The notes under the pieces: model-generated
What the model saw: only the letters and a program-made list of their open reading frames with translations
Told to the model about the DNA's origin: nothing
The model's database searches: none
Shown: positions 56,479-64,000 of the stretch, piece by piece
Position numbering within the stretch: position 1 is the first letter of the stretch
How the letters are laid out: each line of letters starts with the position of its first letter
Program-made: the position numbers and the translations under genes
Source of the DNA: Candidatus Heritagella intestinalis
Lineage (GTDB): Bacteria; Bacillota; Clostridia; Oscillospirales; Acutalibacteraceae
Reading direction: 5' to 3'
Length of the DNA: 64,000 nt
Assembly (NCBI GenBank): GCA_904420555.1
Contig: CAJFVO010000004.1
Location: 186,001 to 250,000, forward strand

Positions 56479-58459
56479 AATCTGGAAGGAAATCGCGGTG
56501 ATGGCGGGATTCCTGCTGGCCATGGTTCTGATTTTCGGCCTGCTGCTGACGGTGATTTTCTGGAAATCCTCCAGCGGTATTGAAATGGTTTCGGACCGGA
56601 TCGCCAACGCGGTGCAGACGGACATCCGCCGCACAGCGGCCTATCACCAGATGCTGGACGAGATTGCCGACCAAGTGGCCGAATCCGTTCAGAAGCGGGT
56701 GGAGTACGCCAACCAAACCACCCACAATATCCACCGGGAGACCGCCGTAGTGCCGGAAAACGTCTCCTATCAGTGGGTTTGCGGGGAGTGGAGCGGCGGC
56801 AACACCCAGGAGGAAATTGTGCTGTCCAATCACGGGCAGACGGTGGTGAATTACCACTGGGACGGGGAAACCTCCGTGGCCTATTTGCCGGAGACACAGG
56901 GGCAGGAACCGGAAAAGGACCCCTTTAATTGGCAGCCCTCTTTGGACTGGGAAGAAACATTTTCCATGCGCATTGTGGTGGATAACTGGGTTTCCACGCC
57001 TGCTTTGGAAGAGGTACAGGCCCAATGCATAGAGGACCGGCAGCTGCTGGCGGTTTTCAGCGGCATGGTACTGTTAATCGTTTTGGGGCTGCTGCTGCTG
57101 CTGTTTTTGCGGAAAACCCTGCGGATTGCGGGGCGAAAATGGGCTTCCAAGCTGCTGCCCATTTGGGTGGAGCTGAAGCTGGCCGCAGCGGCCGGCCTGG
57201 TAGTTCGGGTGGTGCAGTGCGCCTTGGCCAATGCCCTGCCCGTTTGGTGGGAACTGGTCATTTGGTTCCTGGTATTTTTCCTGCTGCTGACCGACCTCTT
57301 TTTCAATCTTCCTCTTTATTTTCACGGGAAAGGCAGCTCCCTGCTGGTGAAGCTCTGGAAGCTGGATCTGCCCTTTTACCGTTTTACCCCAGCTACGCCC
57401 CCAACCCGGCGGCTGGGCGTATTGTGCCTGCGCTCCGGGCTGCTGTTTGCGGTGCTGTTGGTCATTGGCCTGATGGTGGGCTGGTGGTACCCGCTGGCGG
57501 CTTCTATTTGCCTGGGCGTGGCAGCGGTGGTGCTGCTAATAGAGATTTTCCGCTGGACCCGCCGGGAACTTTTCCAGGTGCAGCGCCTGATGACGCAGAT
57601 TGCAGAGCTGGGGGAGAATGCCCTGGGTAGTGCGGAAGGTTCTGCCATAACGGTGGAGGACCCCCAAAGCAGCTGTTATGAGCCTTCCCAGCAGCTGCAG
57701 CAGGTGCAGAGCCTGGTGCAAAAGGCAGTGGAAGAGGGGGTGCGCTCGGAGCGGATGAAACTGGAGCTCATCACCAATGTGTCCCACGATTTGAAAACCC
57801 CCCTGACCTCCATTATCAGCTATGTGGAGCTGCTTCGCCAGGAGCCGGGGCTTTCCTCCCAGGTGCAGGAATATCTGTCGGTGGTGGCCGCGAAGGCGGA
57901 CCGGCTGAAAACCATGGTACAGGATGTCTTTGACCTTTCCAAGGCCACTTCCGGCAACCTGCCCCTCTATTTGGAGACCTTGGATTTGTCCCGGCTCCTG
58001 CACCAGACCCTGGCGGATATGGATGACGCCATTCAGGAGTCTCCCTACATCTGGAAGGTGCGGGTCCCCGAGGAGCCCTTCCCCATACAGGCCGACGGCC
58101 AGCGCCTCTACCGGGTGTTCCAAAACCTTTTGAAAAACACCCTGCAATACGCCATGGAGAACACCCGGGTGTATCTGAAATTGGAAAAAGAGGGGAGCCA
58201 AGCGGTGTTTTCCCTGAAAAACGTCTCCCGGTTCGAGCTGCCGGAGGACACCCAGGCATTGACCGAGCGGTTTGTTCGAGGGGACGCCAGCCGCTCCACC
58301 GAGGGCAGCGGCCTGGGGCTCTCCATTGCCAAAAGTTACACGGAACTCTGCGGCGGCGATTTCCAGATAGAAGTCAACGGGGACTTGTTTTCCGTGACCC
58401 TCCGCTTCCCCCTGGAAGAGGAGGATTTCCCGGAGGCCTGGGAGCCTGCCGATGCATAA
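56453..58459 (+). CDS. Membrane-bound sensor histidine kinase
   Basis: 668 residues if the TTG at 56453 is used (AAGGTGG upstream; overlaps the regulator by 26 bp). A GTG/ATG pair at 56498/56501 behind AAGGA is a real alternative that would shorten the N-terminus by 15-16. Helix 1 (about 17-38), an external domain of about 150 residues, then a cluster of about five helices (about 200-365). Kinase core: phospho-accepting His445 in ITNVSHDLKTPLTSIISYVELL, N-box QNLLKNTLQYAMEN (about 560), and G-box GSGLGLSIAKSY (about 622). The multi-helix segment after the sensor domain resembles kinases of the VanS-like membrane type found in Clostridia. The signal is unknown. Confidence 0.93.
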   Translation: MATKWKNTEIWKEIAVMAGFLLAMVLIFGLLLTVIFWKSSSGIEMVSDRIANAVQTDIRRTAAYHQMLDEIADQVAESVQKRVEYANQTTHNIHRETAVVPENVSYQWVCGEWSGGNTQEEIVLSNHGQTVVNYHWDGETSVAYLPETQGQEPEKDPFNWQPSLDWEETFSMRIVVDNWVSTPALEEVQAQCIEDRQLLAVFSGMVLLIVLGLLLLLFLRKTLRIAGRKWASKLLPIWVELKLAAAAGLVVRVVQCALANALPVWWELVIWFLVFFLLLTDLFFNLPLYFHGKGSSLLVKLWKLDLPFYRFTPATPPTRRLGVLCLRSGLLFAVLLVIGLMVGWWYPLAASICLGVAAVVLLIEIFRWTRRELFQVQRLMTQIAELGENALGSAEGSAITVEDPQSSCYEPSQQLQQVQSLVQKAVEEGVRSERMKLELITNVSHDLKTPLTSIISYVELLRQEPGLSSQVQEYLSVVAAKADRLKTMVQDVFDLSKATSGNLPLYLETLDLSRLLHQTLADMDDAIQESPYIWKVRVPEEPFPIQADGQRLYRVFQNLLKNTLQYAMENTRVYLKLEKEGSQAVFSLKNVSRFELPEDTQALTERFVRGDASRSTEGSGLGLSIAKSYTELCGGDFQIEVNGDLFSVTLRFPLEEEDFPEAWEPADA

Positions 58460-58485
58460 AAAGCGTATCAGTCTCGCCGGCATTT

Positions 58486-58524
58486 GGCCCGCATCTCCCC
58501 GGGGAGTGCGGGCCTTTCCTTTTG
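58486..58524 (+). terminator. Terminator of the two-component operon
   Basis: GGCCCGCA / TGCGGGCC enclosing a CTCCCCGGGGAG palindrome, followed by TTTCCTTTT. Confidence 0.8.
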
Positions 58525-58532
58525 GAATCTGG

Positions 58533-58562
58533 TTGACAAGGCGGCCCCTGGGATAGTATTCT
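58533..58562 (+). promoter_or_regulatory. Promoter of the NCS2-like permease gene
   Basis: TTGACA (58533-58538), 18 bp, TATTCT (58557-58562), about 50 bp before the start codon. Confidence 0.5.
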
Positions 58563-58611
58563 TAAAAGAAGTAATACGGAGAAGAAAAGGGAGAAAAAGA
58601 AGGAGAAGAAA

Positions 58612-60189
58612 ATGGGTTTTCGCTACAAATGGTGGGGCAAAGGGGATATTGACGCCTGCTTTGGGGTGTTTTTCGACGGGTTTTCCAAAGTGCTCACCGC
58701 CTCGGGGATTCTGCTGCTGGTGTTTGGGATGCCGGCGGAAATTGTCCTGGGGAAGGTGGTGCCGGGGATTGGCCTGGCGGTGTTTGCCGGGAACCTGTGG
58801 TATTTCTATGAAGCCCGGGAGCTGGCCCACCGGGAAAAGCGCCACAATGTGACCGCCCTGCCCTTTGGCATAGGCTCCTCCCAAATGAGCGGCTGGCTCT
58901 ATTTGATTATGGGGCCGGTGTATTGGCAGACCGGGGACGCAGAGCTGGCCTTTCAGGTAGGGCTGGCATCGTCCTTTATTGGGGGCGTCGTGGAAGTGCT
59001 GGGGGGCTTTTTGGGCCGGTGGATTGTCCGGGTAGTGCCCCACAGCGCCCTCATGGGCAATATGGCCTCTTCGGCCCTGGTGTGGCTCACGGTGGCGGGC
59101 ATTGCCATGGTCTTTGACCGGCCGGTGTATGCCCTGCTGCCTCTTCTGCTGGTGCTCATCGACTATCTGGGCAAGGCGGATAAGCGGTTTCCCCGGATTC
59201 CCACCGGGGCGGCGGCGGTGGTGCTGGGGGCGGCACTGGCCTGGGGGTTTGGCTATCTGACGCCCCAGGGCCTGGTGGATTCCTTTTCCCAGGTGGGATT
59301 TTATCCGCCTACCTTCTGCGGCGGGGATTTGTGGGCCGGGTTGAGCCGGGTGGTGGAATTCCTGCCCATTATCCTGCCCCTGCAAATCAACAATTTCCTT
59401 TCCACCCTTCAGGGGGTGGAGTCTGCCCGGGCAGCGGGGGATGTGTATCCGGAGCGCCGCACCATGATTGTGGACGGCTGTACCACCCTGCTGGGCTCCC
59501 TGTTCGGCAATCCCTTCCCCACGACGGTGTATTTCGGCCATCCGGGATGGAAGGCTTTGGATGCTCGGGCCGGGTTCCCCCTGGTGAATGCGGGGGCTTA
59601 CCTGCTCCTGTGCTTCACCGGCCTTATAGGGGTTCTCATGTCCCTGATTCCCACAGAGGCGGTGATGATTCTTCTGGTGTTCGTGGGGTTCTCCGTCACG
59701 GCCAGCACCTTCCAGGAGCTGGACCGCAGCCATGCCGGAGTGGTGCTTCTGTCCCTGATCCCCATCCTGTTCCAGTATATCCAGACCCTGCTGGATTCCG
59801 CTTTGCAGGCGGCGGGCACCTCGGTGGAGGCCTTGGGGACAGCGGCCTTTTCGGAGGCGTCCGTCTACATGATGGGCATCCAGTATTTGGGCAATGGGGC
59901 GTTTCTTTCCAGCCTGCTTTTGGCGGGGCTTTTGGCCTATGTGGTGGACAAGCGCTATTTTCGGGCAGCGGCCTTTGCCGGGGCCTTGGCGGTGAGCTCC
60001 TTTATCGGGATGATTCACGCAGAGAGCGTCTCCCTGTTTTCCCCGGTGGGGGTGGTGTTTGGAATCGTCTACCTGCTGGTCGGGGCCTTCCTGGCAGCGA
60101 AGGGGACTTGTTTTCCCGCGCCCAAAACGCCGGCTGACCAGCTGCCTCCGGAAGAACAGACGGCTGCGGAAACCAAACACACCGCATAG
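58612..60189 (+). CDS. NCS2-like (xanthine/uracil permease superfamily) membrane transporter
   Basis: 525 residues with about 12-14 hydrophobic segments (AAGGAG nine bases before the ATG). Patterns such as NVTALPFGIGSSQMSGWL (about 79), TVAGIAMVF, the LQINNFLSTLQGVESARAAGD loop (about 258-278) and DGCTTLLGSLFGNPFPTTVYFGHPG (about 289-313) match the core domain of NCS2/AzgA-like nucleobase symporters, where Asn/Gln-Gly-Thr blocks bind the substrate. Xanthine, guanine or adenine uptake are possible; this is a family inference and the similarity looks distant. The small protein following (18 bp) may be co-transcribed. Confidence 0.72.
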   Translation: MGFRYKWWGKGDIDACFGVFFDGFSKVLTASGILLLVFGMPAEIVLGKVVPGIGLAVFAGNLWYFYEARELAHREKRHNVTALPFGIGSSQMSGWLYLIMGPVYWQTGDAELAFQVGLASSFIGGVVEVLGGFLGRWIVRVVPHSALMGNMASSALVWLTVAGIAMVFDRPVYALLPLLLVLIDYLGKADKRFPRIPTGAAAVVLGAALAWGFGYLTPQGLVDSFSQVGFYPPTFCGGDLWAGLSRVVEFLPIILPLQINNFLSTLQGVESARAAGDVYPERRTMIVDGCTTLLGSLFGNPFPTTVYFGHPGWKALDARAGFPLVNAGAYLLLCFTGLIGVLMSLIPTEAVMILLVFVGFSVTASTFQELDRSHAGVVLLSLIPILFQYIQTLLDSALQAAGTSVEALGTAAFSEASVYMMGIQYLGNGAFLSSLLLAGLLAYVVDKRYFRAAAFAGALAVSSFIGMIHAESVSLFSPVGVVFGIVYLLVGAFLAAKGTCFPAPKTPADQLPPEEQTAAETKHTA

Positions 60190-60207
60190 AGAAGAAAGGA
60201 ACGGGCT

Positions 60208-60597
60208 ATGGAGAGCTATTGCTATGAAAAAGGGCAGCACTGCCCGGTGGAGCACCTGATTTTCCAGGTAGAGCCGGAGCATTTGGAGGAATTCCTTCAG
60301 GCAGACCATGAGGTTTGGACTTTGGGGGAGGCCGCCTGCGGGGAAGAAGGGCGCATCCCCTTCCTGAGCAAGGAGGTCTGGCTCAACGACAACCGGCCGG
60401 GGGAAGTCCACGTGGTGTTTGTGTGGGAGAGTATGGAGAGCTGGAAACGGGTAGCGGACCCAGCCATTCAGGAGGAACTCTCCGCCCGGTTTGCCCAGCG
60501 GTTTCCCTATCCCTGCCGCCTGGTGCGGTGCGTGGAGGAAGAGGAAAACTACGGCATCCACCGCTGGAGCCGTTTCACCCCCCGGGCTAAGCCTTGA
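60208..60597 (+). CDS. TIGR03792-like small protein (dimeric alpha/beta-barrel type)
   Basis: 129 residues. The core from about 14 to 90 resembles TIGR03792: VEHLIFQVEPEHLEEFLQADHEVWTLGEA, then FLSKEVWLNDNRPGEVHVVFVWESMESWKRV. Related proteins are found in cyanobacteria, algae and scattered bacteria; the ferredoxin-like dimeric barrel fold is shared with monooxygenase-like ABM domains. Function unknown. The C-terminal part (CRLVRCVEEEENYGIHRWSRF) is extra relative to the family. It is 18 bp after the permease stop and may be its operon partner. No signal peptide. Confidence 0.6.
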   Translation: MESYCYEKGQHCPVEHLIFQVEPEHLEEFLQADHEVWTLGEAACGEEGRIPFLSKEVWLNDNRPGEVHVVFVWESMESWKRVADPAIQEELSARFAQRFPYPCRLVRCVEEEENYGIHRWSRFTPRAKP

Positions 60598-60599
60598 CG

Positions 60600-61008
60600 T
60601 AATTCGCAGGGGAGCGCACAGTAATGAGCAACCTGTTCTCTCGCGGCGAGAGCTGGGAGCTGCCTGCGCGTGGAATTAGGCCGTTGTTCGCACCTGCTAT
60701 AAACGCGAATATAAAATTTTCGTCCACCTTTTATAAAAGGGCGCCGTGTGCCGGTGGCACACAACCAAGGCGCCGACCGAAGCGGTAGCGAAGACTGGCG
60801 GATTCCAAAGCAAAGAGAAAAACTTTTTGCAAGAAAAAAAGTTTTTCTGCCTGGCTCCTAATGGTGCTTCCCTTCGTTCCCCGGAAGGGGGAACCGAAAC
60901 CACCGAGGACGGAAGAGATATAAAAAGCCGCTTCCCTGATGCAGTTCTCCTTCGTTTCCCCGGTAGGGGAAATCGAAACCGCCGGGGATGGAAGAGATGC
61001 AAAAAATC
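60600..61008 (+). repeat. Palindromic repeat region, copy E
   Basis: About 410 bp without a gene. Contains CTCTCG-CGG-CGAGAG (60644-60658); palindromic unit GTGTGCC-GGT-GGCACAC (60746-60762) followed by AACCAAGGCGCCGACCGAAG, as seen in reverse in copy B; a 13-bp hairpin AGAAAAACTTTTT/AAAAAGTTTTTCT (about 60820-60853); and a tandem repeat, 60871-60927 and 60949-61006, with period 78 bp. In the tandem pair, the hairpin GTTCCCC/GGGGAAC of the first copy becomes TTTCCCC/GGGGAAA in the second. Confidence 0.8.
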
Positions 61009-61048
61009 AATGAATCATAGAGCAAAGTAAGTAAAGGAGAGAATCACA

Positions 61049-61396
61049 ATGCCTTGTATTCAGATGAAAACCAATGTCAAAGTCAATGAAGAAGCCGCCC
61101 AGGCCATTAAGAGCCAGCTGGGCCAGGAAATTTCCCTGTTCCCCGGCAAGTCGGAGCAGTGGCTTATGGTGACCCTGGAGGACGATTGCCGCATTTGGTT
61201 CCGGGGAGAAACCGGCCGGCCCATGGCTATGGTAGAGGTGAAAATTTACGGTTCGTCTGTGGATTCCGCCGCCGCTGAGAAAATGACCGGGCGTATTTGC
61301 AGCCTGCTGCAAACTGAGCTGGGCATCGACCCTGCGGACGTGTATGTGGCTTATGCCGCTGTCCCGGATTGGGGCTGGAATGGCGGGAATTTCTAA
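61049..61396 (+). CDS. MIF-family tautomerase (phenylpyruvate/dopachrome tautomerase-like)
   Basis: 115 residues, the size of macrophage migration inhibitory factor. The proline exposed after removal of the initiator Met (MPCIQ), which is the catalytic base of the tautomerase superfamily, is present, as is a lysine in FPGKSEQWL at the position of MIF Lys32. Near the end come GIDPADVYVAYAAVPDWGWNGGNF, nearly the MIF C-terminal pattern (RVYINY, then GWN-STF). Trimeric beta/alpha fold. The substrate here is unknown. AAGGAG precedes the ATG. Next gene 13 bp downstream, a probable operon with the acetyltransferase. Confidence 0.88.
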   Translation: MPCIQMKTNVKVNEEAAQAIKSQLGQEISLFPGKSEQWLMVTLEDDCRIWFRGETGRPMAMVEVKIYGSSVDSAAAEKMTGRICSLLQTELGIDPADVYVAYAAVPDWGWNGGNF

Positions 61397-61409
61397 GGAG
61401 GCCGGAAGA

Positions 61410-62039
61410 ATGCAGAGAAACGAAAAGGAAGAAATGCGCCAGCGCATGGAGGAAGGCCGGCTGTATCAGCCCAACGACGAGGAGATTACCCAAAGGCAGT
61501 TCGCCTGTATGGAAAAAATGTACGCCTATAACGCCACCCACGCTATGGAGCAGGAAAAGCGCCAGGCCCTGCTTCAGGAAATGCTGGCCGAGGTGGGGGA
61601 GGGCTGCTATATCGAGGCCCCCTTCTACTCCAACTGGGGCGGCAGCCATGTGCATTTCGGCAACCATGTGTATGCCAACTTTCATTTTACCGCCGTGGAT
61701 GACGGCCACATCTATATCGGGGATTCTGTGATGATCGGCCCCAACGTGACTATCGCCACAGCGGGCCACCCGGTGGAGCCTTCCCTGCGGCGGCAGGCTA
61801 TCCAGTACAATGCCGACGTCCATATCGGGGCCAACGTGTGGATTGGCGCAGGAGCAGTCATCCTCCCCGGCGTGACCATCGGGGAGAATACCGTCATCGG
61901 CGGGGGCAGCGTGGTCACCAAGGACATCCCGGCCAATGTGGTGGCCGTGGGGAACCCCTGCCGGGTGCTCCGCCCCATTGGGGAAAAGGACAGGGAGTTT
62001 TATTTCCGGGATCGCCGGATTGACTTACCCTTAGAGTAA
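61410..62039 (+). CDS. Sugar O-acetyltransferase (LacA/Maa/NodL-like, left-handed beta-helix)
   Basis: 209 residues from the ATG at 61410 (AAGGAGG upstream; the longer frame to 61344 overlaps the tautomerase gene). N-terminal helical cap (about 1-60: MRQRMEEGRLYQPNDEEITQRQF, Mac domain), then hexapeptide repeats (about 65-185) with FYSNWGGSHVHFGNHVYANFHFTAVD, the catalytic His in IATAGHPVEP (about 125) and IGGGSVVTKDIPANVVAVGNPCRVLR. Acetylates maltose, galactosides or related sugars using acetyl-CoA. Terminator at 62056-62100. Confidence 0.93.
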   Translation: MQRNEKEEMRQRMEEGRLYQPNDEEITQRQFACMEKMYAYNATHAMEQEKRQALLQEMLAEVGEGCYIEAPFYSNWGGSHVHFGNHVYANFHFTAVDDGHIYIGDSVMIGPNVTIATAGHPVEPSLRRQAIQYNADVHIGANVWIGAGAVILPGVTIGENTVIGGGSVVTKDIPANVVAVGNPCRVLRPIGEKDREFYFRDRRIDLPLE

Positions 62040-62055
62040 CACGAGTTTGCAAACA

Positions 62056-62100
62056 AAAAAACGGCGTTCCTGGGAATGGCTCCCGAGAGCGCCGTTTTTT
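62056..62100. terminator. Bidirectional terminator between the acetyltransferase and glycosyltransferase
   Basis: AAAAAACGGCG pairs with CGCCGTTTTTT (11 bp), with an inner partial stem. A-run and T-run allow use from both convergent genes. Confidence 0.88.
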
Positions 62101-62118
62101 GTACAGAACAGGAATCAA

Positions 62119-63270
62119 TCAAGCGAACAGGGACTGGTAGAACACCTCTGCGGCCCGGGCCTGGTTCTGAGGCGTCAGGGTGCGCACGGTGCCGCTGACC
62201 ATTTTCATCAGGGATTCCCGCCCAGGACCCTGGACTTTGGCGAATTTCCGCACCAGGTCAAGGGCTTCCGTTTCCGAGGACCAGAGGAAACCGTTGATTT
62301 TGTTCTCTACCACCGTAGCGGTGCCGCTTCCAGCGCGGATGAGCAGGGGCGTACCGCAGGCGGCGGCTTCCACAGCGGAAAGGCGCAGCTCCTCGGTTTG
62401 GGCACAGCACACATAGCAGCAGCTCAGGGCGTAGCAGGCCGCCATTTCCTCCCGGGAGAGGTGGCCGGTGAGGATTACCTGCCGGGACAGGTGCAGGGAG
62501 TGAATCATGGAGAGCAGATCGTCCTCCTGTTCCTCCCGGTTCAGCAGCAGCAGGCGCATAGAGCCGGATTCCGAAAAGGCCCGGCCCCAGGCTTCCAGGA
62601 AGTGATAGATGGAGCCGTCCTCGCAGCCGCTGCAGACCACAACGGTTTTGCCCTCCAGGGAGAGGGAACGGGCCAGGGACTGCTGCTGGGATTGGCTGGC
62701 GGAGCCGGGATAGAACAGCTCGGTGTCAATGGCGGTGGGGAACCGCTGGCCAATCACCTGAACCCCCTCCTGATACAGGCTTTGGGCCATGGCGTCAGAG
62801 AGGACGGCAATGCCGGAGGCCTGCTCCACTACGGTTTCGGCGGTTTCCAAGCGCTTTTTCTCCCGCCAGAGGGCCCAGGGCGAAAAGCCGCCGCCGGACT
62901 TGTCCAGGTCCCGCAGGCTGTGGACGGTGAGCAGGGCCGGGATTTCGCTGTCCGCCGCATATTGCAGGGCGGCCTTCCCCGTTGCCGAAAGGGTGTGGAT
63001 ATGCAGGAGCTCCGGCCGGAAAGTCCGGAGTTTTTCTTCCAGCTGGCGGCCGCCTGCCCGGGAGACCTGGACGCCCTCGGCGGTAGAGGACCGCTTGCCG
63101 TCGCAGCGCAGAAGGTTTCCTTCCTGGATGGCTTCGTCACAACCCAGCTCCGGCATGGCGATGAGGACCCGATGGCCCATGCGGAGCAGGCCCTCCGCTA
63201 AAACGCCCACATGGACCGCCACGTCTGTATCCATAGAGGCGTAAGAATCGGTAATCAGTGCGATTTTCAA
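62119..63270 (-). CDS. Glycosyltransferase family 4-type
   Basis: 383 residues from the TTG at 63270, giving LKIALITDSY (the usual MKIALITDS start) with GGAGG eight bases upstream; the ATG at 63285 is inside the ribosome site. GT-B fold: N-terminal GVLAEGLLRMGHRVLIA, ELLHIHTLSATG, then IAVLSDAMAQSLYQEGV, GQRFPTAIDTELFYPG, and the nucleotide-sugar motif EELRLSAVEAAACGTPLLIRAGSG (EX7E-like region, about 300-323) and VVENKINGFL. It likely transfers a sugar to a diacylglycerol or lipid carrier, or in wall polysaccharide; acceptor and donor are unknown. Divergent from hprK. Confidence 0.88.
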   Translation of the reverse strand: MKIALITDSYASMDTDVAVHVGVLAEGLLRMGHRVLIAMPELGCDEAIQEGNLLRCDGKRSSTAEGVQVSRAGGRQLEEKLRTFRPELLHIHTLSATGKAALQYAADSEIPALLTVHSLRDLDKSGGGFSPWALWREKKRLETAETVVEQASGIAVLSDAMAQSLYQEGVQVIGQRFPTAIDTELFYPGSASQSQQQSLARSLSLEGKTVVVCSGCEDGSIYHFLEAWGRAFSESGSMRLLLLNREEQEDDLLSMIHSLHLSRQVILTGHLSREEMAACYALSCCYVCCAQTEELRLSAVEAAACGTPLLIRAGSGTATVVENKINGFLWSSETEALDLVRKFAKVQGPGRESLMKMVSGTVRTLTPQNQARAAEVFYQSLFA

Positions 63271-63598
63271 GTGAATCTCCTCCAAACTGCTCCCATTGGG
63301 AGATTTTCAGGTATCGAAGGCTATGGGGCTGTGCATAGGGCCGCATAGCGATAATAGGTAAAGGGAAAGAGAGAAGCCGCGCCCTTTTGTGCCTGCCGGC
63401 CCGCTCAGGGGATTCCCAGCTCCGTCTCGTGTTTCCATTATATCACAATCCGGACGGCCTTCAATAGATTTTTCGTCGGAAACGGGACAATTCTCTTTTA
63501 TCTTTTAGCGGAATGCGATATAATAAATTCGTATTGGGAATTTGAAGCAGGGCACCCTGCGGAAAATCGGAAATTTGGAACAGGAAGGAAGATTCACT
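63271..63598. other. Divergent promoter region between the glycosyltransferase and hprK
   Basis: 328 bp. Leftward: the extended -10 at 63437-63445. Rightward: TATAAT at 63519-63524 for hprK, with no clear -35. Nothing else recognised. Confidence 0.55.
63437..63445 (-). promoter_or_regulatory. Extended -10 of the glycosyltransferase gene
   Basis: Minus strand TGATATAAT, embedded in ATTGTGATATAATG, identical to the ADH promoter at 5.06 kb. A weak -35 TATTGA lies at 63461-63466. Confidence 0.5.
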
Positions 63599-64000
63599 AT
63601 GGTGGCGACCTTTACCGTGCCTCTCTCCAAGGTCATGAAGGAGCTGGGCCTGACAACCGTTTATCTGCCTATGAGCGCCGATGAAATTCTCCTCTCTTCC
63701 CGGGACGTGAACCGTCCGGGATTGGAGCTCAGCGGCTTCTACGACTATTTTGACAAAAACAGAATTTTGATTTTCGGCAACGCGGAAACCGCCTTTTTGG
63801 CCTCCTTCAGCCGGGAAAAGCGTCGGAAAGTGCTGGAAGGGCTCTTCTCCCGGAAGCCCCCGGCCGTGATTGTGGCCCGGAACATCACCCCCGCTCCGGA
63901 AATGGTGGAGGCAGCCCAAAAGTGCCAGGTGGCCCTGCTGAAAACCGCTGATACCACTTCCAGCCTGGTGGCGTCCCTGGTAGCCTATATGAACACCGAG
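63599..64000 (+). CDS. hprK: HPr kinase/phosphorylase, N-terminal part (truncated by window end)
   Basis: 134 codons to the window edge, start ATG at 63599 with AGGAAGGA nine bases upstream. The visible N-terminal domain has the HprK pattern: VPLSKVMKELGL, VNRPGLELSGFYDYFDKNRILIFGNAE (about 38-64), FSREKRRKVLEGLFSRKPPAVIVARNITPAPEMVEAA, and LLKTADTTSSLVASLVAYM. The catalytic P-loop (GxSGxGKS) lies beyond the window. HprK phosphorylates HPr at Ser46 in response to glycolytic intermediates and so drives CcpA-mediated catabolite repression in Bacillota. Confidence 0.9.
   Translation, partial: MVATFTVPLSKVMKELGLTTVYLPMSADEILLSSRDVNRPGLELSGFYDYFDKNRILIFGNAETAFLASFSREKRRKVLEGLFSRKPPAVIVARNITPAPEMVEAAQKCQVALLKTADTTSSLVASLVAYMNTE

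Noticed and set aside
56478-56501. A frameshift between the response regulator and the sensor kinase
   Set aside because: Simple overlap: the regulator ends normally at the usual GYKM-type C-terminus, and the kinase has its own start options (TTG 56453 or GTG/ATG 56498/56501).

Overview
The window reads as chromosomal DNA of a GC-rich, Gram-positive, anaerobic gut-type Clostridium relative, most likely Oscillospirales (Ruminococcaceae/Oscillospiraceae). This is an inference. It rests on strong AGGAGG-type ribosome sites, sigma-A promoters, a streptococcal/clostridial-order fatty-acid operon with FabK as the enoyl reductase, DUF1540 and DUF4364 proteins, a YtaF/MntP-like pump, KapD-like and SpoVB-like proteins, rubredoxin, HprK, and fucose-use genes (GH29 fucosidase, lactaldehyde reductase). 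No rRNA, prophage, transposase or CRISPR array was seen. One tRNA (Gly, GCC) is present.

Layout. 1-5.1 kb: the end of a calcium P-type ATPase, a small basic protein, rubredoxin, a LacI regulator, a PAP2 phosphatase, a lipoprotein and a zinc alcohol dehydrogenase. 5.2-12.3 kb: GAPDH, a sodium:solute symporter, an M3 oligoendopeptidase and FucO. 12.3-18.6 kb: a CmpB-like membrane protein whose 3' end is built from repeats, a UroD/MtaA-like protein with its AraC regulator, a MOP flippase, and PrmA. 19.7-23.2 kb: ECF sigma factor, membrane protein, ABC ATPase and permease in one operon. 24.0-31.6 kb: an MntP-like pump, then a six-gene unit (cutC, GNAT, FMN-binding protein, GH29, a double-transglutaminase protein, a Gfo/Idh/MocA oxidoreductase) between a consensus promoter and a clear terminator. 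31.7-37.7 kb: exonuclease, TypA, tRNA-Gly, XRE regulator, DUF4364, HAD phosphatase, DUF1540. 37.9-46.9 kb: fatty-acid synthesis (fabH; fabK-D-G-F-accB-fabZ-accC-D-A). 47.1-53.0 kb: two GntR/ABC operons. 53.2-60.6 kb: uppP, a flippase, a two-component system, an NCS2-like permease and a small protein. 61.0-64 kb: MIF-like tautomerase, acetyltransferase, glycosyltransferase and the start of hprK.

The most unusual content is a dispersed family of modular palindromic repeats filling the intergenic stretches at 6.4-7.46, 12.4-13.2, 18.7-19.65, 23.2-24.0 and 60.6-61.0 kb. Copies share nearly identical blocks. Between the blocks lie hairpins whose stem sequence differs from copy to copy while pairing is kept. 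One module forms a 102-bp (34-codon) tandem array that runs into the CmpB-like gene and supplies its last 44 or so residues and its stop codon. A second in-frame unit sits inside the same gene. This resembles the behaviour of Rickettsia palindromic elements and is the best candidate here for something undescribed.

Regulation visible in sequence: paired 27-bp operators (AACTGTA-N13-TACAGTT) astride the promoter of the first GntR operon; 20-bp-spaced direct repeats before the UroD-like gene next to an AraC gene; a FabT-like TTTGA-N3-TCAAA box at the fabK promoter; a LacI-type palindrome before the lacI-family gene; and an intrinsic terminator between promoter and start codon of cutC.
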